Assembly (NCBI RefSeq): GCF_000467105.1
Contig: NZ_BATI01000003.1
Location: 124,001 to 188,000, forward strand
DNA length: 64,000 nt
Reading direction: 5' to 3'
Source: Aquipseudomonas alcaligenes NBRC 14159
GTDB lineage: Bacteria > Pseudomonadota > Gammaproteobacteria > Pseudomonadales > Pseudomonadaceae
In this document: positions 50,208 to 59,567 of the stretch, piece by piece
How the letters are laid out: each line of letters starts with the position of its first letter
How positions within the stretch are numbered: the stretch's first letter is position 1
Translations under genes and position numbers: made by a program
The notes under the pieces: generated by a model
The model's database searches: none
Told to the model about the DNA's origin: nothing
What the model saw: only the letters and a program-made list of their open reading frames with translations

Positions 50208-52100
50208 TCAGATGCGGAAGCTGCCCACCAGGTGCTGCAGGCGCGCGGCCTGCTGCTCCAGATCACCGCAGGCACGTAGGGTCGCCTGCAGATTCTCCAC
50301 ACCTTCCTGGTTGAGGGTGTTGATTTCGTTGATGTCCATGTTCAGCGCCTCGACCACCGCGGTCTGCTCCTCGGTGGCGGTGGCCACCGACTGGTTCATG
50401 CCGTCGATCTCGCCGATGCGCTGGGTCACGCTGCCCAGGCGCTCGCCTGCTTGGTTGGCGATCTCCACGCTCTGCGCGCTGTAGTGCTGGCTCTCGCTCA
50501 TGGTGGTGACCGACTCGCGGGCGCCGACCTGCAGCTCCTCGATCATCTTCTGGATTTCCTGCGCTGACTCCTGGGTGCGGTGCGCCAGGCTGCGCACCTC
50601 GTCCGCCACCACGGCGAAACCGCGCCCGGCCTCGCCAGCCCGCGCTGCCTCAATGGCGGCGTTGAGCGCCAGCAGGTTGGTCTGCGCGGAGATGCTCTTG
50701 ATCACTTCGAGGATCTGGCCGATGTCCACGGTCTTGCTGTTGAGCAGCTCGATGTTGCTGCTGGAGGCGCTGATCTTCTCCGACAGCTCGTTCATCGCGG
50801 CGATGGTCTTGCGCAGCACCTGGCCGCCCTCCTCGGCCAGATGGCGGGCGTCGGAAGCCTGGTGCGAGGCATCGGCGGCGTTGCGCGCGATCTCCTGGGC
50901 GGCGGCGCCCAGTTCGTTGATCGCCGCGGCCACGCTGTTGGTGCGGCTGGCCTGCTCGTCGGAATTGACCATCGACGAGTTGGAGGCGCTGACCACCAGC
51001 TTGGCCACTTCGTTGAGCTGCTGGGTGGCCGAGGACACCTCGCGGATCGAGCCGTGGATACGCTCGACGAACTGGTTGAAGGAAGTTGCCAGCTCGCCGA
51101 ACTCGTCCTGGCTCTGCACCTGCAGGCGCTTGGTCAGGTCGCCCTCGCCCTGGGCGATGTCACGCATGGCCTTGCCCATCAGCAGCAGCGGCTGCATCAG
51201 CACGCGGATCAGCATGCCCAGCAGCAGTACGGTGGCGGTCACCGCGATGAGGGTGGCGACCACCGCCGAGGTGCGGAACTCGTCGAGGGCGGCGAAGGCG
51301 GAATCCTGGTCCAGCACCAGCGCCACGTACCAGTTGGCCGAGGGCAGGCCCTGCAGCGGGGTGAAGGCGATGAACTGGGTCTTGCCGTCCACTTCGACTT
51401 CGCTGACCCCGGCCTGCACGCGTGGGGTGTCCTGCGGGTACAGCGCCTGGATGTCCTTGAGCGTGTAGTTGCTGTCCGGGTGTAGCAGCACCTTGCCCTG
51501 CGCACTGACCAGGAAGGCATGGCCATGACCCTGGAACTTCAGCGAGCCGAGCAGCTGGGCGATGCTCTCCAGGTCCATGTCGGCGCCGGCCACGCCGACC
51601 ATCTGGCCGTCACGGCGTACCGGAGTGGCGATGGTGATCACCAGCTTCTTCGACGAGGCGGCGATATAGGGTTCGGTCAGCACGCTGGCCTGCGCCGCGC
51701 TGGCGACCTGGTACCAGCCGCGCACGCGCGGGTCGTAGTCGGCCGGACGGTTGCCCGCCGGCACCGAGGTCATGGCGCCGTCGGCGCCGCCGAAGTAGCT
51801 GAGCTGGAAGCGCTGGCCATACACCGGCAGGTTTAGCGCCGCTTCCAGCGCAGGGCCCTGCTGGCCATTGGCGGAGAGCTGCTGGGCCAGCGACTCGACC
51901 AGCTGGATGCGCCCGTCCAGCCAGGTCTTGATATTGCGGGTGGCGAGATCGCCGACCTCCTGCAGCGCCGCATGCACGTCGGCATTCAGGGCTTGGCGCT
52001 GGCGATAGTCGTTGAACAGCACGAACAGGGTGAAGGCGACAATAGTCACCAGAGAGGCGGCCAGCAGGATCTTCTGGCTGAACTTCAGGTTGGCGGGCAT
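50208..52100 (-). CDS. Methyl-accepting chemotaxis protein with dCache amino-acid-type sensor
   Basis: 630 residues: membrane helix about 10-30, periplasmic dCache_1 domain (35-275), second membrane helix about 280-300, HAMP (300-355) and a signalling hairpin with tip EVIKSISAQTNLLALNAAIEAARAGE. The periplasmic segment YDPRVRGW reproduces the spacing (Tyr, +5 Arg, +7 Trp) plus the later Asp (GVAGADMDL) of amino-acid-binding dCache domains, as in PctA. So it probably senses amino acids or related amines. ATG 52100 is used; the frame extends 20 codons further. Confidence 0.93.
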   Translation of the reverse strand: MPANLKFSQKILLAASLVTIVAFTLFVLFNDYRQRQALNADVHAALQEVGDLATRNIKTWLDGRIQLVESLAQQLSANGQQGPALEAALNLPVYGQRFQLSYFGGADGAMTSVPAGNRPADYDPRVRGWYQVASAAQASVLTEPYIAASSKKLVITIATPVRRDGQMVGVAGADMDLESIAQLLGSLKFQGHGHAFLVSAQGKVLLHPDSNYTLKDIQALYPQDTPRVQAGVSEVEVDGKTQFIAFTPLQGLPSANWYVALVLDQDSAFAALDEFRTSAVVATLIAVTATVLLLGMLIRVLMQPLLLMGKAMRDIAQGEGDLTKRLQVQSQDEFGELATSFNQFVERIHGSIREVSSATQQLNEVAKLVVSASNSSMVNSDEQASRTNSVAAAINELGAAAQEIARNAADASHQASDARHLAEEGGQVLRKTIAAMNELSEKISASSSNIELLNSKTVDIGQILEVIKSISAQTNLLALNAAIEAARAGEAGRGFAVVADEVRSLAHRTQESAQEIQKMIEELQVGARESVTTMSESQHYSAQSVEIANQAGERLGSVTQRIGEIDGMNQSVATATEEQTAVVEALNMDINEINTLNQEGVENLQATLRACGDLEQQAARLQHLVGSFRI

Positions 52101-52371
52101 CGCAGGATATCCATGCAGGTTTGCTGGCGGCCGCACCGGCTCGTGACCGACGCGGATCATGGTGCGGGCTGCCGAAGGCCGAGCCCGTACCGCGGCTGCC
52201 GAGGTAACGGCGGGCCGCGCGCCCTATACGGAGGTGAAAGGGGCGCTGCGCGGCGGGCGAGGAACGCACGCCGCATAATGAATTATCGCCATTCTGCGGC
52301 GCGCTGCAGCACCAGCGTTAGCCGGATTTGCGGCAAAGATGTGCAGCTTTGGGCCGATGGCGCTGCTAGCG

Positions 52372-53259
52372 CTATAACAGCTCGCGCAGCTGCGCGCGCT
52401 GCGCCGGATCGAGGCGGTCGATCAGCCGCTGCAGATCCGGTGTCGGCAGGTTGAGGTGCTGCGGCAGGATCTCCTCACCGCTGCTGACCAGCAGGGCAAA
52501 GTGCACGACGTTCTCCAGCTCGCGGGTGTTGCCATGCCAGGGGTGGTCTTCCAGCGCCGCCTGGGCGGCTGCGCCGATCTGCGGGATGGCCAGGCCCAGG
52601 CGCTGGGCATAGATGCCGAGGAAGTACTCGGCCAGCGGCAGGATGTCGGCGGGGCGTTCGCGCAGCGCCGGCAACTCCAGGCGCCCCTCGTCCAGGTAGT
52701 GGTACAGGCGCGCGTCGAACTTGCCGGCGGCCACCGCCTGGGCCAGGTCGATGCTGGTGGCGGCCACCAGGCGCACATCGACCGGTACCGCCTGCTGGCT
52801 GCCGACGCGCTGTACCTCGCGGGTCTGCAGCGCGGCCAGCAGCTTTTCCTGCAAGACCAGCGGCAGGTCGGCGATCTCGTCCAGGTAGAGGGTGCCGGCG
52901 TTGGCCGAGCCGAACCAGCCGGCGCGACTGCTGGCGGCGCCGGCATAGGCCGCGGCGACGTGACCGAACAGCTCGGCCTCACCCCAGCGCGGGCTGATCG
53001 CGGCGCAGCTGACGGCAACGAACAGGCCGCCGCGCTCGCTCTCGCGGTGGATATGCCGGGCCAGCAGCTCCTTGCCGGTGCCGGTCTCGCCGACGATCAG
53101 CACCGGCAGGTCGGCGCCGGCCAGCGCATTGGCCTGCTCGCGCAGCTGGCGCGAACGCGGGTCGACGAACACCAGCGCCTTGGCGCGAATGCTCAGCGGG
53201 CTTTTCTCGGCATCGCCGAAGGTCAGCAGGGCTTGCTGGGGGAACTCGGGGCGGCTCAT
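52372..53259 (-). CDS. AAA+ protein of the sigma54-activator family lacking a DNA-binding domain
   Basis: 295 residues. The AAA+ domain starts at about residue 35 with no receiver or sensor domain. Walker A GETGTGKELLARH (57-69) and Walker B GTLYLDEIADLP are intact. The sigma54-contact loop GAFTGA is replaced by AAYAGA (103-108), and the usual YYRL arginine region reads YHYL (186-189). The protein stops at LRELL without the C-terminal Fis-type helix-turn-helix, and no such sequence follows in any nearby frame. It is most like SfnR-type sulfur regulators that also lack an N-terminal domain. The hydrolase gene lies 92 bases upstream on the same strand. Confidence 0.8.
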   Translation of the reverse strand: MSRPEFPQQALLTFGDAEKSPLSIRAKALVFVDPRSRQLREQANALAGADLPVLIVGETGTGKELLARHIHRESERGGLFVAVSCAAISPRWGEAELFGHVAAAYAGAASSRAGWFGSANAGTLYLDEIADLPLVLQEKLLAALQTREVQRVGSQQAVPVDVRLVAATSIDLAQAVAAGKFDARLYHYLDEGRLELPALRERPADILPLAEYFLGIYAQRLGLAIPQIGAAAQAALEDHPWHGNTRELENVVHFALLVSSGEEILPQHLNLPTPDLQRLIDRLDPAQRAQLRELL

Positions 53260-53351
53260 TGCAGGTTCTCTGGTCGAGGCGAGCCGCCGCCAGGCAACGG
53301 CTCAGAAAGGAATGGGCGGGATACGGCGCACTCGGGGGGTGGCCAGCGGGC

Positions 53352-53933
53352 TCATGCGCGCAGGCGCTCCAGCTGTTCGATCTGCCGCTGCAGGCGGTAC
53401 AGGTAGGCGAAGCCCTGCTCCCAGCGCTGATGCCCGGACTTCACGTTGATGTGCCCGGCACCGGGCAGGATCGCCGCCTGGCTGCCCCAGTCGCGGGCCA
53501 GCTGCAGGGCACGCGCGGCGCTGGCGGCGTGGTCGTTGTCGGAGCCCACCAGCAGGCTGGGGAAAGGCAGCAGCTCGCGGGAAATGGGGGCGAAACCCTG
53601 CAGGGCCTCGGGGCAGTTGGTGCGCTCGACATCGGCCGGCGCCACCAGCAGGGCACCGCGCACCTTGCGCAGCGAGGCCAGCGGCGCCTGGGCCGCCCAG
53701 CGCGCCACGGTGATGCAGCCGAGGCTATGGGCCACCAGAATCAGCGGGCTACGGGCGGCAGCCACCTGCCGCTCGAGAGCGGCGACCCAGCTGTGCGGAT
53801 CGGGGTTGTGCCAGTCCGCCTGCTCCACCCGGCTGGCGTTCGGCAGGCTGCGCTGCCAGTGGCTCTGCCAGTGGTCGTCCGGCGAGCTCTGCCATCCCGG
53901 CAGGATCAGGTAGTGAGTGGTTTGACTGGCCAT
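53352..53933 (-). CDS. RBBP9/YdeN family alpha/beta hydrolase
   Basis: 193 residues. The start HYLILPGWQSSPDDHWQSHW is typical of the RBBP9/YdeN (DUF1234-like) serine hydrolases. The nucleophile is in VAHSLGC, the acid in GSDNDHAAS and the His in GAGHINVKSG. Substrate unknown. The promoter region contains GGAATAA/TTATTCC as before lsfA, so the gene and the AAA+ gene downstream may be part of the sulfur-starvation response (inference). Confidence 0.88.
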   Translation of the reverse strand: MASQTTHYLILPGWQSSPDDHWQSHWQRSLPNASRVEQADWHNPDPHSWVAALERQVAAARSPLILVAHSLGCITVARWAAQAPLASLRKVRGALLVAPADVERTNCPEALQGFAPISRELLPFPSLLVGSDNDHAASAARALQLARDWGSQAAILPGAGHINVKSGHQRWEQGFAYLYRLQRQIEQLERLRA

Positions 53934-53995
53934 GGGCGGGGCCTCCTCGAATACGTTTCGAGGGCCAGTCTAGGCAGGATGGGATCAGCAATGAA

Positions 53996-54021
53996 GGAAT
54001 AAGAATTTATTTGCTTATTCC
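53996..54021 (-). promoter_or_regulatory. GGAATAA-N12-TTATTCC inverted repeat upstream of the hydrolase gene
   Basis: Perfect 7-bp arms at 53996-54002 and 54015-54021 with an AT-rich centre, about 63 bases before the hydrolase start. The same pair of arms, further apart, stands before lsfA. Confidence 0.5.
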
Positions 54022-54032
54022 ATTAAGAGCTA

Positions 54033-55001
54033 TCAACTCAGGACGATGCAGTCCTTGCCCTGGCGCTTGGCCTGGTACATGGCCGCATCGGCGCGCGCGT
54101 AGAGATCGTCCAGCACATCGCCTTCGCCCAGCATGGTGATGCCCTGGCTGATGGTCACGCCGAAGCTCTCGCCATCGTTGGCGAACTGCAGGCGCTGTAC
54201 TTCGCGCTGCAGGCGCTCGGCCACCTGGCGCGCCTGCTCGGCATCGCAGTTGGGAAACAGCGCCGCGAACTCCTCGCCGCCGATGCGCCCGAACAGGTCG
54301 TCGCGACGCAGCACATAGGCACCGCAGTGGGCCACCCGCTGCAGCACGCGGTCGCCGACCTGGTGGCCATGGCCGTCGTTGATCTTCTTGAAATCGTCGA
54401 TATCGAGCAGCAGGAACGACAGCGGACTGCCGCTGCTGCGCGCCTCGGCGAACAGCACCTCGGCGCACTCGAAGAAGTGCCGGCGATTGCTCGCGCCGGT
54501 CAGCACGTCACGGGTAGCCAGGCGATGCAGCTCGCTCTGCAGGGCCTTCTTCTCGGTGATGTCCTCGGCAATGCCGACGATCAGCGACTGGCCGCCGAAC
54601 AGCTTGGACGGGCTGACGAAACACTTGTCGCTGAGCCAGCGCACCTCACCATCGCCGCGGATGATGCGGTACTCGCGCTGCTCCACCGAACCCAGCTCAT
54701 GCACCGAGGCCAGGCTGCGGGCGGCGTACTCCATGTCGTCCGGGTAGATGCTGTTGAGCCACTCGTTGTAGTCGGCCAGCAGCAGCGCGGCGCTGCGGCC
54801 GAAGATCTGCTCGTAGGCGGGGCTGACGTAGACCACCCGCTGCTGCTCCCAGTCGAACGCCCAGAGCACGGCATTCAGGCCGCCCAGCAGGCTGCTCACC
54901 AGCAGCTCGCGCTCACGCAGGCGCTCGACCTCGCCCCGGCTGTGCAACAGCGCCAGGGTCAGGGTCTCCAGCTCGCTGGGAGCCTGGTCGTTGTCGTCCA
55001 T
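54033..55001 (-). CDS. PAS-GGDEF diguanylate cyclase
   Basis: 322 residues, soluble: a short coiled N-terminus (LETLTLALLHSRGEVERLRERE), a PAS_3-like domain (about 40-150, VVYVSPAYEQIFGRS ... GEVRWLSDKCFVS) and a GGDEF domain (160-320) with the active site RIGGEEFAAL; LLLDIDDFKKINDGHGHQVGD is the nucleotide-binding segment. No RxxD inhibitory site is seen in the usual place before GGEEF. The start is uncertain: ATG 55001 (MDDNDQ, behind GAGG) is chosen over ATG 55025 or 55016. Confidence 0.88.
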   Translation of the reverse strand: MDDNDQAPSELETLTLALLHSRGEVERLRERELLVSSLLGGLNAVLWAFDWEQQRVVYVSPAYEQIFGRSAALLLADYNEWLNSIYPDDMEYAARSLASVHELGSVEQREYRIIRGDGEVRWLSDKCFVSPSKLFGGQSLIVGIAEDITEKKALQSELHRLATRDVLTGASNRRHFFECAEVLFAEARSSGSPLSFLLLDIDDFKKINDGHGHQVGDRVLQRVAHCGAYVLRRDDLFGRIGGEEFAALFPNCDAEQARQVAERLQREVQRLQFANDGESFGVTISQGITMLGEGDVLDDLYARADAAMYQAKRQGKDCIVLS

Positions 55002-55165
55002 CGGACGCCGCCTCATGACATTCATGAGCCAAGACTATGGCCCGGCGGCCGCCCTGGCGATGCTGGCACCAGCGGGTTGTGACGAGCGGCAGAATTTTCG
55101 ACTCAACAGTCAGGAAGCGGGAACCGGCAGCAGATTCTGCGGTATCGGCGCCCCTTATAGACCTG

Positions 55166-55197
55166 AAAAGAATAAATAAATCATTAAATATTCTTTT
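55166..55197 (+). promoter_or_regulatory. AAAAGAATA / TATTCTTTT inverted repeat upstream of oscA
   Basis: 9-bp perfect arms at 55166-55174 and 55189-55197 around an AT-rich 14-base centre, 72 bases before the oscA start codon. Shares AAAGAATA with the sbp palindrome at 39359-39377. Confidence 0.55.
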
Positions 55198-55268
55198 TAA
55201 GACTAACTTGCAGCCCCCTACTATCCGCTCCACGCCCAACCCGGGCCCCCTTACCCAGGAGCAGAGTC

Positions 55269-55451
55269 ATGAGCGCAACCCTCAGAAGCGTCGAAGGCCA
55301 GGAAGAAGCCGGCATTCTGCGCGAAATCCAAGTCGCCCTGCAGAACCTGCGCTTCGGCGCGGTGGAAATCACCGTGCACAACGGCCAGGTGGTGCAGATC
55401 GAGCGCAAGGAAAAATTCCGCCTGCAACCCCAGGCCGGCAAAACCGCCTGA
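55269..55451 (+). CDS. oscA: Organosulfur-utilisation small protein OscA (DUF2292)
   Basis: 60 residues of the YezD/DUF2292 family: [37 protein letters not shown]. In pseudomonads oscA sits before sbp and is needed for growth on organosulfur compounds as sulfur source; the biochemical role is unknown. ATG 55269 has AGGAG upstream (CCAGGAGCAGAGTC). The second sbp follows after 122 bases. Confidence 0.92.
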   Translation: MSATLRSVEGQEEAGILREIQVALQNLRFGAVEITVHNGQVVQIERKEKFRLQPQAGKTA

Positions 55452-55573
55452 TTGCAGAGCACCCCGACCGGACCTCCGGAGGGCGTATCGCCACTTTTAT
55501 CCGGCCGCCAGCACACCCAGCAGCGCCAAAACCCAATAAAGCCAAGCCCATACGTCTTTTCAGGAGCAGTTCC

Positions 55574-56572
55574 ATGTCTATCCGCCGATTCGCCCTGGCC
55601 AGCCTGGCCGCCGCCCTGTTCTCCGGCCCGACCCTCGCGGCCAGCGAGATTCTCAACGTCTCCTACGACCCGACCCGCGAGCTCTATCAGGAGTTCAACG
55701 CCGCCTTCAACAAGCACTGGACCGCCCAGGGTAAGGAAGCGGTGAAGATCCAGCAGTCTCACGGTGGCTCGGGCAAGCAGGCCCGCGCGGTGATCGACGG
55801 CCTGCGCGCCGACGTGGTGACCCTGGCCCTGGCCGGCGACATCGACGAGCTGCACAAGCTCGGCAAGCTGATCCCCGAGGACTGGCAGAGCCGCCTGCCG
55901 CAATCCAGCACGCCCTACACCTCGACCATCGTGTTCCTGGTGCGCAAGGGCAACCCGGAAGGCATCAAGGACTGGGATGACCTGGTCAAGCCGGGCGTGG
56001 AAGTGATCACCCCCAACCCGAAGACCTCCGGCGGCGCGCGCTGGAACTTCCTGGCCGCCTGGGCCTATGCCCAGCAGAAGTACGGCAGCGAGGCCAAGGC
56101 CCAGGAGTTCGTGCAGAAGCTGTACAAGAACGTCCCGGTACTGGACACCGGCGCCCGCGGCTCGACCATCACCTTCGTCAACAACCAGATCGGCGACGTA
56201 CTGCTGGCTTGGGAGAACGAGGCCTTCCTGGCCCTGAAAGAACAGGGCGGTGACCAGTTCGAGATCGTCGCGCCGAGCCTGTCCATCCTGGCGGAGCCGC
56301 CGGTGGCCGTGGTCGACAAGAACGTCGACAAGAAGGGCACCCGCGAAGTCGCCACCGCCTACCTGCAGTACCTGTACAGCGAAGAGGGCCAGCGCATCGC
56401 CGCGAAGAACTTCTACCGTCCGCGTGACGAGAAGGTCGCCGCCGAGTTCGCCAAGCAGTTCCCGCAGCTGAAGCTGGTGACCATCGACAAGGACTTCGGC
56501 GGCTGGAAATCCGCCCAGCCGAAGTTCTTCAACGATGGTGGTGTGTTCGACCAGATCTACCAGGCGCAGTAA
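55574..56572 (+). CDS. sbp: Sulfate-binding periplasmic protein (second copy, with cysTWA)
   Basis: 332 residues: signal peptide [22 protein letters not shown], then [41 protein letters not shown], and [18 protein letters not shown]. It is the equivalent of PA0283 and the binding protein of the downstream CysTWA transporter. AGGAG lies nine bases before ATG 55574. A 127-base gap with a large inverted repeat separates it from cysT. Confidence 0.96.
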   Translation: MSIRRFALASLAAALFSGPTLAASEILNVSYDPTRELYQEFNAAFNKHWTAQGKEAVKIQQSHGGSGKQARAVIDGLRADVVTLALAGDIDELHKLGKLIPEDWQSRLPQSSTPYTSTIVFLVRKGNPEGIKDWDDLVKPGVEVITPNPKTSGGARWNFLAAWAYAQQKYGSEAKAQEFVQKLYKNVPVLDTGARGSTITFVNNQIGDVLLAWENEAFLALKEQGGDQFEIVAPSLSILAEPPVAVVDKNVDKKGTREVATAYLQYLYSEEGQRIAAKNFYRPRDEKVAAEFAKQFPQLKLVTIDKDFGGWKSAQPKFFNDGGVFDQIYQAQ

Positions 56573-56607
56573 GCCGGCTCGTGGCCGCGGGTGCCTCCGC
56601 GGCCGAC

Positions 56608-56672
56608 GTAGGGCGGGTGCAACCCGCGCGATACACCGTTTCCCGGCCTCGCGCGGGTTTCACCCGCCCTAC
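56608..56672. repeat. Inverted repeat between sbp and cysT
   Basis: 21-base arms (56608-56628 and 56652-56672), beginning GTAGGGCGGGTG and ending CACCCGCCCTAC, reverse complements with one mismatch, around a 23-base loop. A dispersed 'GTAGGGCGGGT' palindrome type common in this genus. It would form a stable mRNA hairpin after sbp and could set a high sbp to cysTWA ratio. Confidence 0.85.
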
Positions 56673-56698
56673 CCACTCCAAGCAAAAGGGACATCGCA

Positions 56699-57517
56699 AT
56701 GTCACGCCGCATTTCCCCCGTCATACCCGGCTTCGGGCTGACGCTGGGCTACACCCTGGTGTACCTCAGCCTGTTGGTGCTGATTCCCCTGGGTGCCATG
56801 TTTGTGCACGCCGCCCAACTCAGTTGGGCCGAATTCTGGGCCATCATCAGCGCACCGCGCGTGCTGGCCGCCCTCAAGCTGAGCTTCGCCACCGCCTTCG
56901 CCGCCGCCGTGCTCAACGGCGTGATCGGTACCCTGCTGGCCTGGGTGCTGGTGCGCTACAGCTTCCCCGGGCGCAAGATCATCGACGCGATGATCGACCT
57001 GCCCTTCGCCCTGCCCACCGCCGTCGCCGGCATCGCCCTCACCGCGCTGTATGCGCCGGCCGGTCTGGTCGGCCAGTTCGCCACCGAGCTGGGCTTCAAG
57101 ATCGCCTACACCCCGCTGGGCATCACCCTGGCGCTGACCTTCGTCACCCTGCCCTTCGTGGTGCGCACCCTGCAGCCGGTGCTGGCGGACATTCCGCGCG
57201 AGGTCGAGGAAGCCGCCGCCTGCCTGGGCGCCAGGCCTTTCCAGGTGTTCCGCCATGTGCTGTTGCCGGCCCTGCTGCCGGCCTGGCTGACCGGTTTCGC
57301 CCTGGCCTTCGCCCGGGGCGTCGGCGAGTACGGCTCGGTGATTTTCATCGCCGGCAACATGCCGATGAAGACCGAGATCCTGCCGCTGCTGATCATGGTC
57401 AAGCTCGATCAGTACGACTACACCGGCGCCACCGCCATCGGCGTGCTGATGCTGGTGGTGTCCTTCGTCCTGCTGCTGCTGATCAACCTGCTGCAGCGCC
57501 GCATCGAACGCCCGTAA
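56699..57517 (+). CDS. cysT: Sulfate/thiosulfate ABC transporter permease CysT
   Basis: 272 residues, six helices, CysT/CysU family. [20 protein letters not shown] is the conserved helix and [28 protein letters not shown] the EAA loop. It pairs with CysW, whose ATG is 10 bases downstream. Confidence 0.96.
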   Translation: MSRRISPVIPGFGLTLGYTLVYLSLLVLIPLGAMFVHAAQLSWAEFWAIISAPRVLAALKLSFATAFAAAVLNGVIGTLLAWVLVRYSFPGRKIIDAMIDLPFALPTAVAGIALTALYAPAGLVGQFATELGFKIAYTPLGITLALTFVTLPFVVRTLQPVLADIPREVEEAAACLGARPFQVFRHVLLPALLPAWLTGFALAFARGVGEYGSVIFIAGNMPMKTEILPLLIMVKLDQYDYTGATAIGVLMLVVSFVLLLLINLLQRRIERP

Positions 57518-57527
57518 GGAGGCCGTC

Positions 57528-58400
57528 ATGACCACCGCTACCCTGTCGGCCAGTGCGGCGACCAACGCCGCCCGCCGCGGTAACGCCGCTGGCCGCATCA
57601 CCCTGATCATCGGCGCCTGGCTGGCCTTTGCCCTGTTTCTCCTGCTGCCGCTGTTCGTGGTGCTGAGCGAAGCGCTCAAGCTCGGCTTCGGCACCTTCTT
57701 CAGCGCCCTGCTGGAGCCGGACGCGATCGCCGCGCTGCAGCTGACCCTGCTCGCCGTGGGCATCGCCGTGCCGCTCAACCTGGTGTTCGGCGTGGCCGCC
57801 GCCTGGTGCGTGAGCAAGTACGAGTTCCGCGGCAAGAGCCTGCTGGTGACCCTGATCGACCTGCCGTTCTCCGTCTCACCGGTGATCGCCGGCCTGATCT
57901 ACGTACTGCTGTTCGGCGCCCAGGGCTTCTTCGGCGAATGGCTGCAGGACCGCGACATCCAGATCATCTTTGCCCTGCCCGGCATCGTGCTGGCGACCAT
58001 CTTCGTCACCGTGCCCTTCGTCGCCCGTGAACTGATCCCGCTGATGCAGGAGCAGGGCACCCAGGAGGAGGAAGCCGCGCGCCTGCTCGGCGCCAGCGGC
58101 TGGCAGATGTTCTGGCACGTGACCCTGCCCAACATCAAATGGGGCCTGATCTACGGCGTGGTGCTGTGCGCCGCGCGGGCCATGGGCGAGTTCGGCGCGG
58201 TGTCGGTGGTGTCCGGGCATATCCGTGGCTACACCAACACCCTGCCGCTGCACGTCGAGATTCTCTACAACGAATACAACCATGTCGCCGCCTTCAGCGT
58301 CGCCAGCCTGCTGCTGGCCCTGGCGCTGATCATCCTGCTGCTCAAGCAGTGGAGCGAATCCCGTCTGTCCCGCCTACGTCACAGCGACGCGGAGGAATAA
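57528..58400 (+). CDS. cysW: Sulfate/thiosulfate ABC transporter permease CysW
   Basis: 290 residues, six helices, CysW family. [21 protein letters not shown] is the signature helix and [28 protein letters not shown] the EAA loop. AGGAGG overlaps the cysT stop and serves ATG 57528; cysA begins 3 bases after its stop. Confidence 0.97.
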   Translation: MTTATLSASAATNAARRGNAAGRITLIIGAWLAFALFLLLPLFVVLSEALKLGFGTFFSALLEPDAIAALQLTLLAVGIAVPLNLVFGVAAAWCVSKYEFRGKSLLVTLIDLPFSVSPVIAGLIYVLLFGAQGFFGEWLQDRDIQIIFALPGIVLATIFVTVPFVARELIPLMQEQGTQEEEAARLLGASGWQMFWHVTLPNIKWGLIYGVVLCAARAMGEFGAVSVVSGHIRGYTNTLPLHVEILYNEYNHVAAFSVASLLLALALIILLLKQWSESRLSRLRHSDAEE

Positions 58401-58403
58401 GTC

Positions 58404-59393
58404 ATGTCCATCGAAATCCGTAAAGTCAGCAAGACCTTCGGCGCCTTCCGCGCGCTCAACCAGATCAACCTGGATATCCACAGCGGCGAACTGGTGGCCC
58501 TGCTCGGCCCGTCCGGGTGCGGCAAGACCAGCCTGCTGCGCATCATCGCCGGCCTGGAGACGCCCGATACCGGCAGCATCCAGTTCCACGGCGAGGACGT
58601 GTCCAACCACGACGTGCGTGATCGCAACGTCGGCTTCGTGTTCCAGCACTACGCGCTGTTCCGCCACATGACGGTGTTCGACAACGTCGCCTTCGGTCTG
58701 CGCATGAAGCCCAAGGGCGAGCGCCCGAGCGAGGCGGAGATCGCCGAACGGGTGCACGAACTGCTCGGCATGGTCCAGCTCGACTGGCTGGCCGACCGCT
58801 ACCCGGAGCAGCTGTCCGGCGGCCAGCGCCAGCGTATCGCCCTGGCCCGCGCCCTGGCGGTGAAGCCCAAGGTGCTGCTGCTCGACGAACCCTTCGGCGC
58901 CCTCGACGCCAAGGTACGCAAGGAACTGCGCCGCTGGCTGGCGCGCCTGCACGAGGAAGTGCACCTGACCAGCGTGTTCGTCACCCACGACCAGGAAGAA
59001 GCCATGGAAGTGGCCGACCGCATCGTGGTGATGAACAAGGGCACTATCGAGCAGATCGGCTCGCCGGCCGAGGTTTACGAGCAGCCGGCCAGCGACTTCG
59101 TCTACCACTTCCTCGGCGACGCCAACCGCCTGCACCTGGGCGACGACCAGCACCTGCTGTTCCGTCCGCACGAGGTGTCGCTGTCGCGCCTGGCCATCGA
59201 CGAGCACCGCGCGGCGCAGGTGCGCGACATCCGCCCGCTCGGCGCCATCACCCGGGTGACGCTCAAGGTGGAAGGACAGGACGAGCTGATCGAGGCCGAA
59301 GTGGTCAAGGATCACGACAGCCTGAGCGGCCTGACCCGCGGCGAGACGCTCTATTTCCGGCCCAAGGTCTGGCAGCGCCAGGCGGCGTTGTGA
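58404..59393 (+). CDS. cysA: Sulfate/thiosulfate ABC transporter ATP-binding protein CysA
   Basis: 329 residues. Walker [11 protein letters not shown]-loop [17 protein letters not shown] (the FRHMT form is typical of CysA), signature [15 protein letters not shown], Walker [14 protein letters not shown]-loop VTHDQEEAM, and a C-terminal TOBE domain from about residue 240. Last gene of oscA-sbp-cysTWA. Confidence 0.97.
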   Translation: MSIEIRKVSKTFGAFRALNQINLDIHSGELVALLGPSGCGKTSLLRIIAGLETPDTGSIQFHGEDVSNHDVRDRNVGFVFQHYALFRHMTVFDNVAFGLRMKPKGERPSEAEIAERVHELLGMVQLDWLADRYPEQLSGGQRQRIALARALAVKPKVLLLDEPFGALDAKVRKELRRWLARLHEEVHLTSVFVTHDQEEAMEVADRIVVMNKGTIEQIGSPAEVYEQPASDFVYHFLGDANRLHLGDDQHLLFRPHEVSLSRLAIDEHRAAQVRDIRPLGAITRVTLKVEGQDELIEAEVVKDHDSLSGLTRGETLYFRPKVWQRQAAL

Positions 59394-59405
59394 CCCGGTA
59401 GCACA

Positions 59406-59428
59406 CGCGGAGCCGCGACGGCTCCGCG
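59406..59428 (+). terminator. Hairpin after cysA
   Basis: CGCGGAGCC-GCGAC-GGCTCCGCG, 9-bp perfect stem, 12 bases after the cysA stop. No T-run follows. Confidence 0.6.
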
Positions 59429-59567
59429 GCGCCAGAATTGCGATACGAATCACTCTTTTGGCTCATCCTTTGCTATGACAAGCGCAGTAGGCTGTTGCCA
59501 CTGCGCCGATGGCCGCCCTGCCTTCTGACATCACGCACCGACAAGAATAATTAGGGAGCGACCGGGG

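Noticed and set aside
50027-50302. Longer amidase starting at 50302
   Set aside because: No ribosome-binding site; the extension spans operator-like direct repeats and the hairpin after the chemoreceptor gene.
52101-52371. Sigma28 flagellar promoter for the chemoreceptor
   Set aside because: A GCGATAA-like -10 occurs near 52280 on the minus strand but no TAAA box at the right distance was found.
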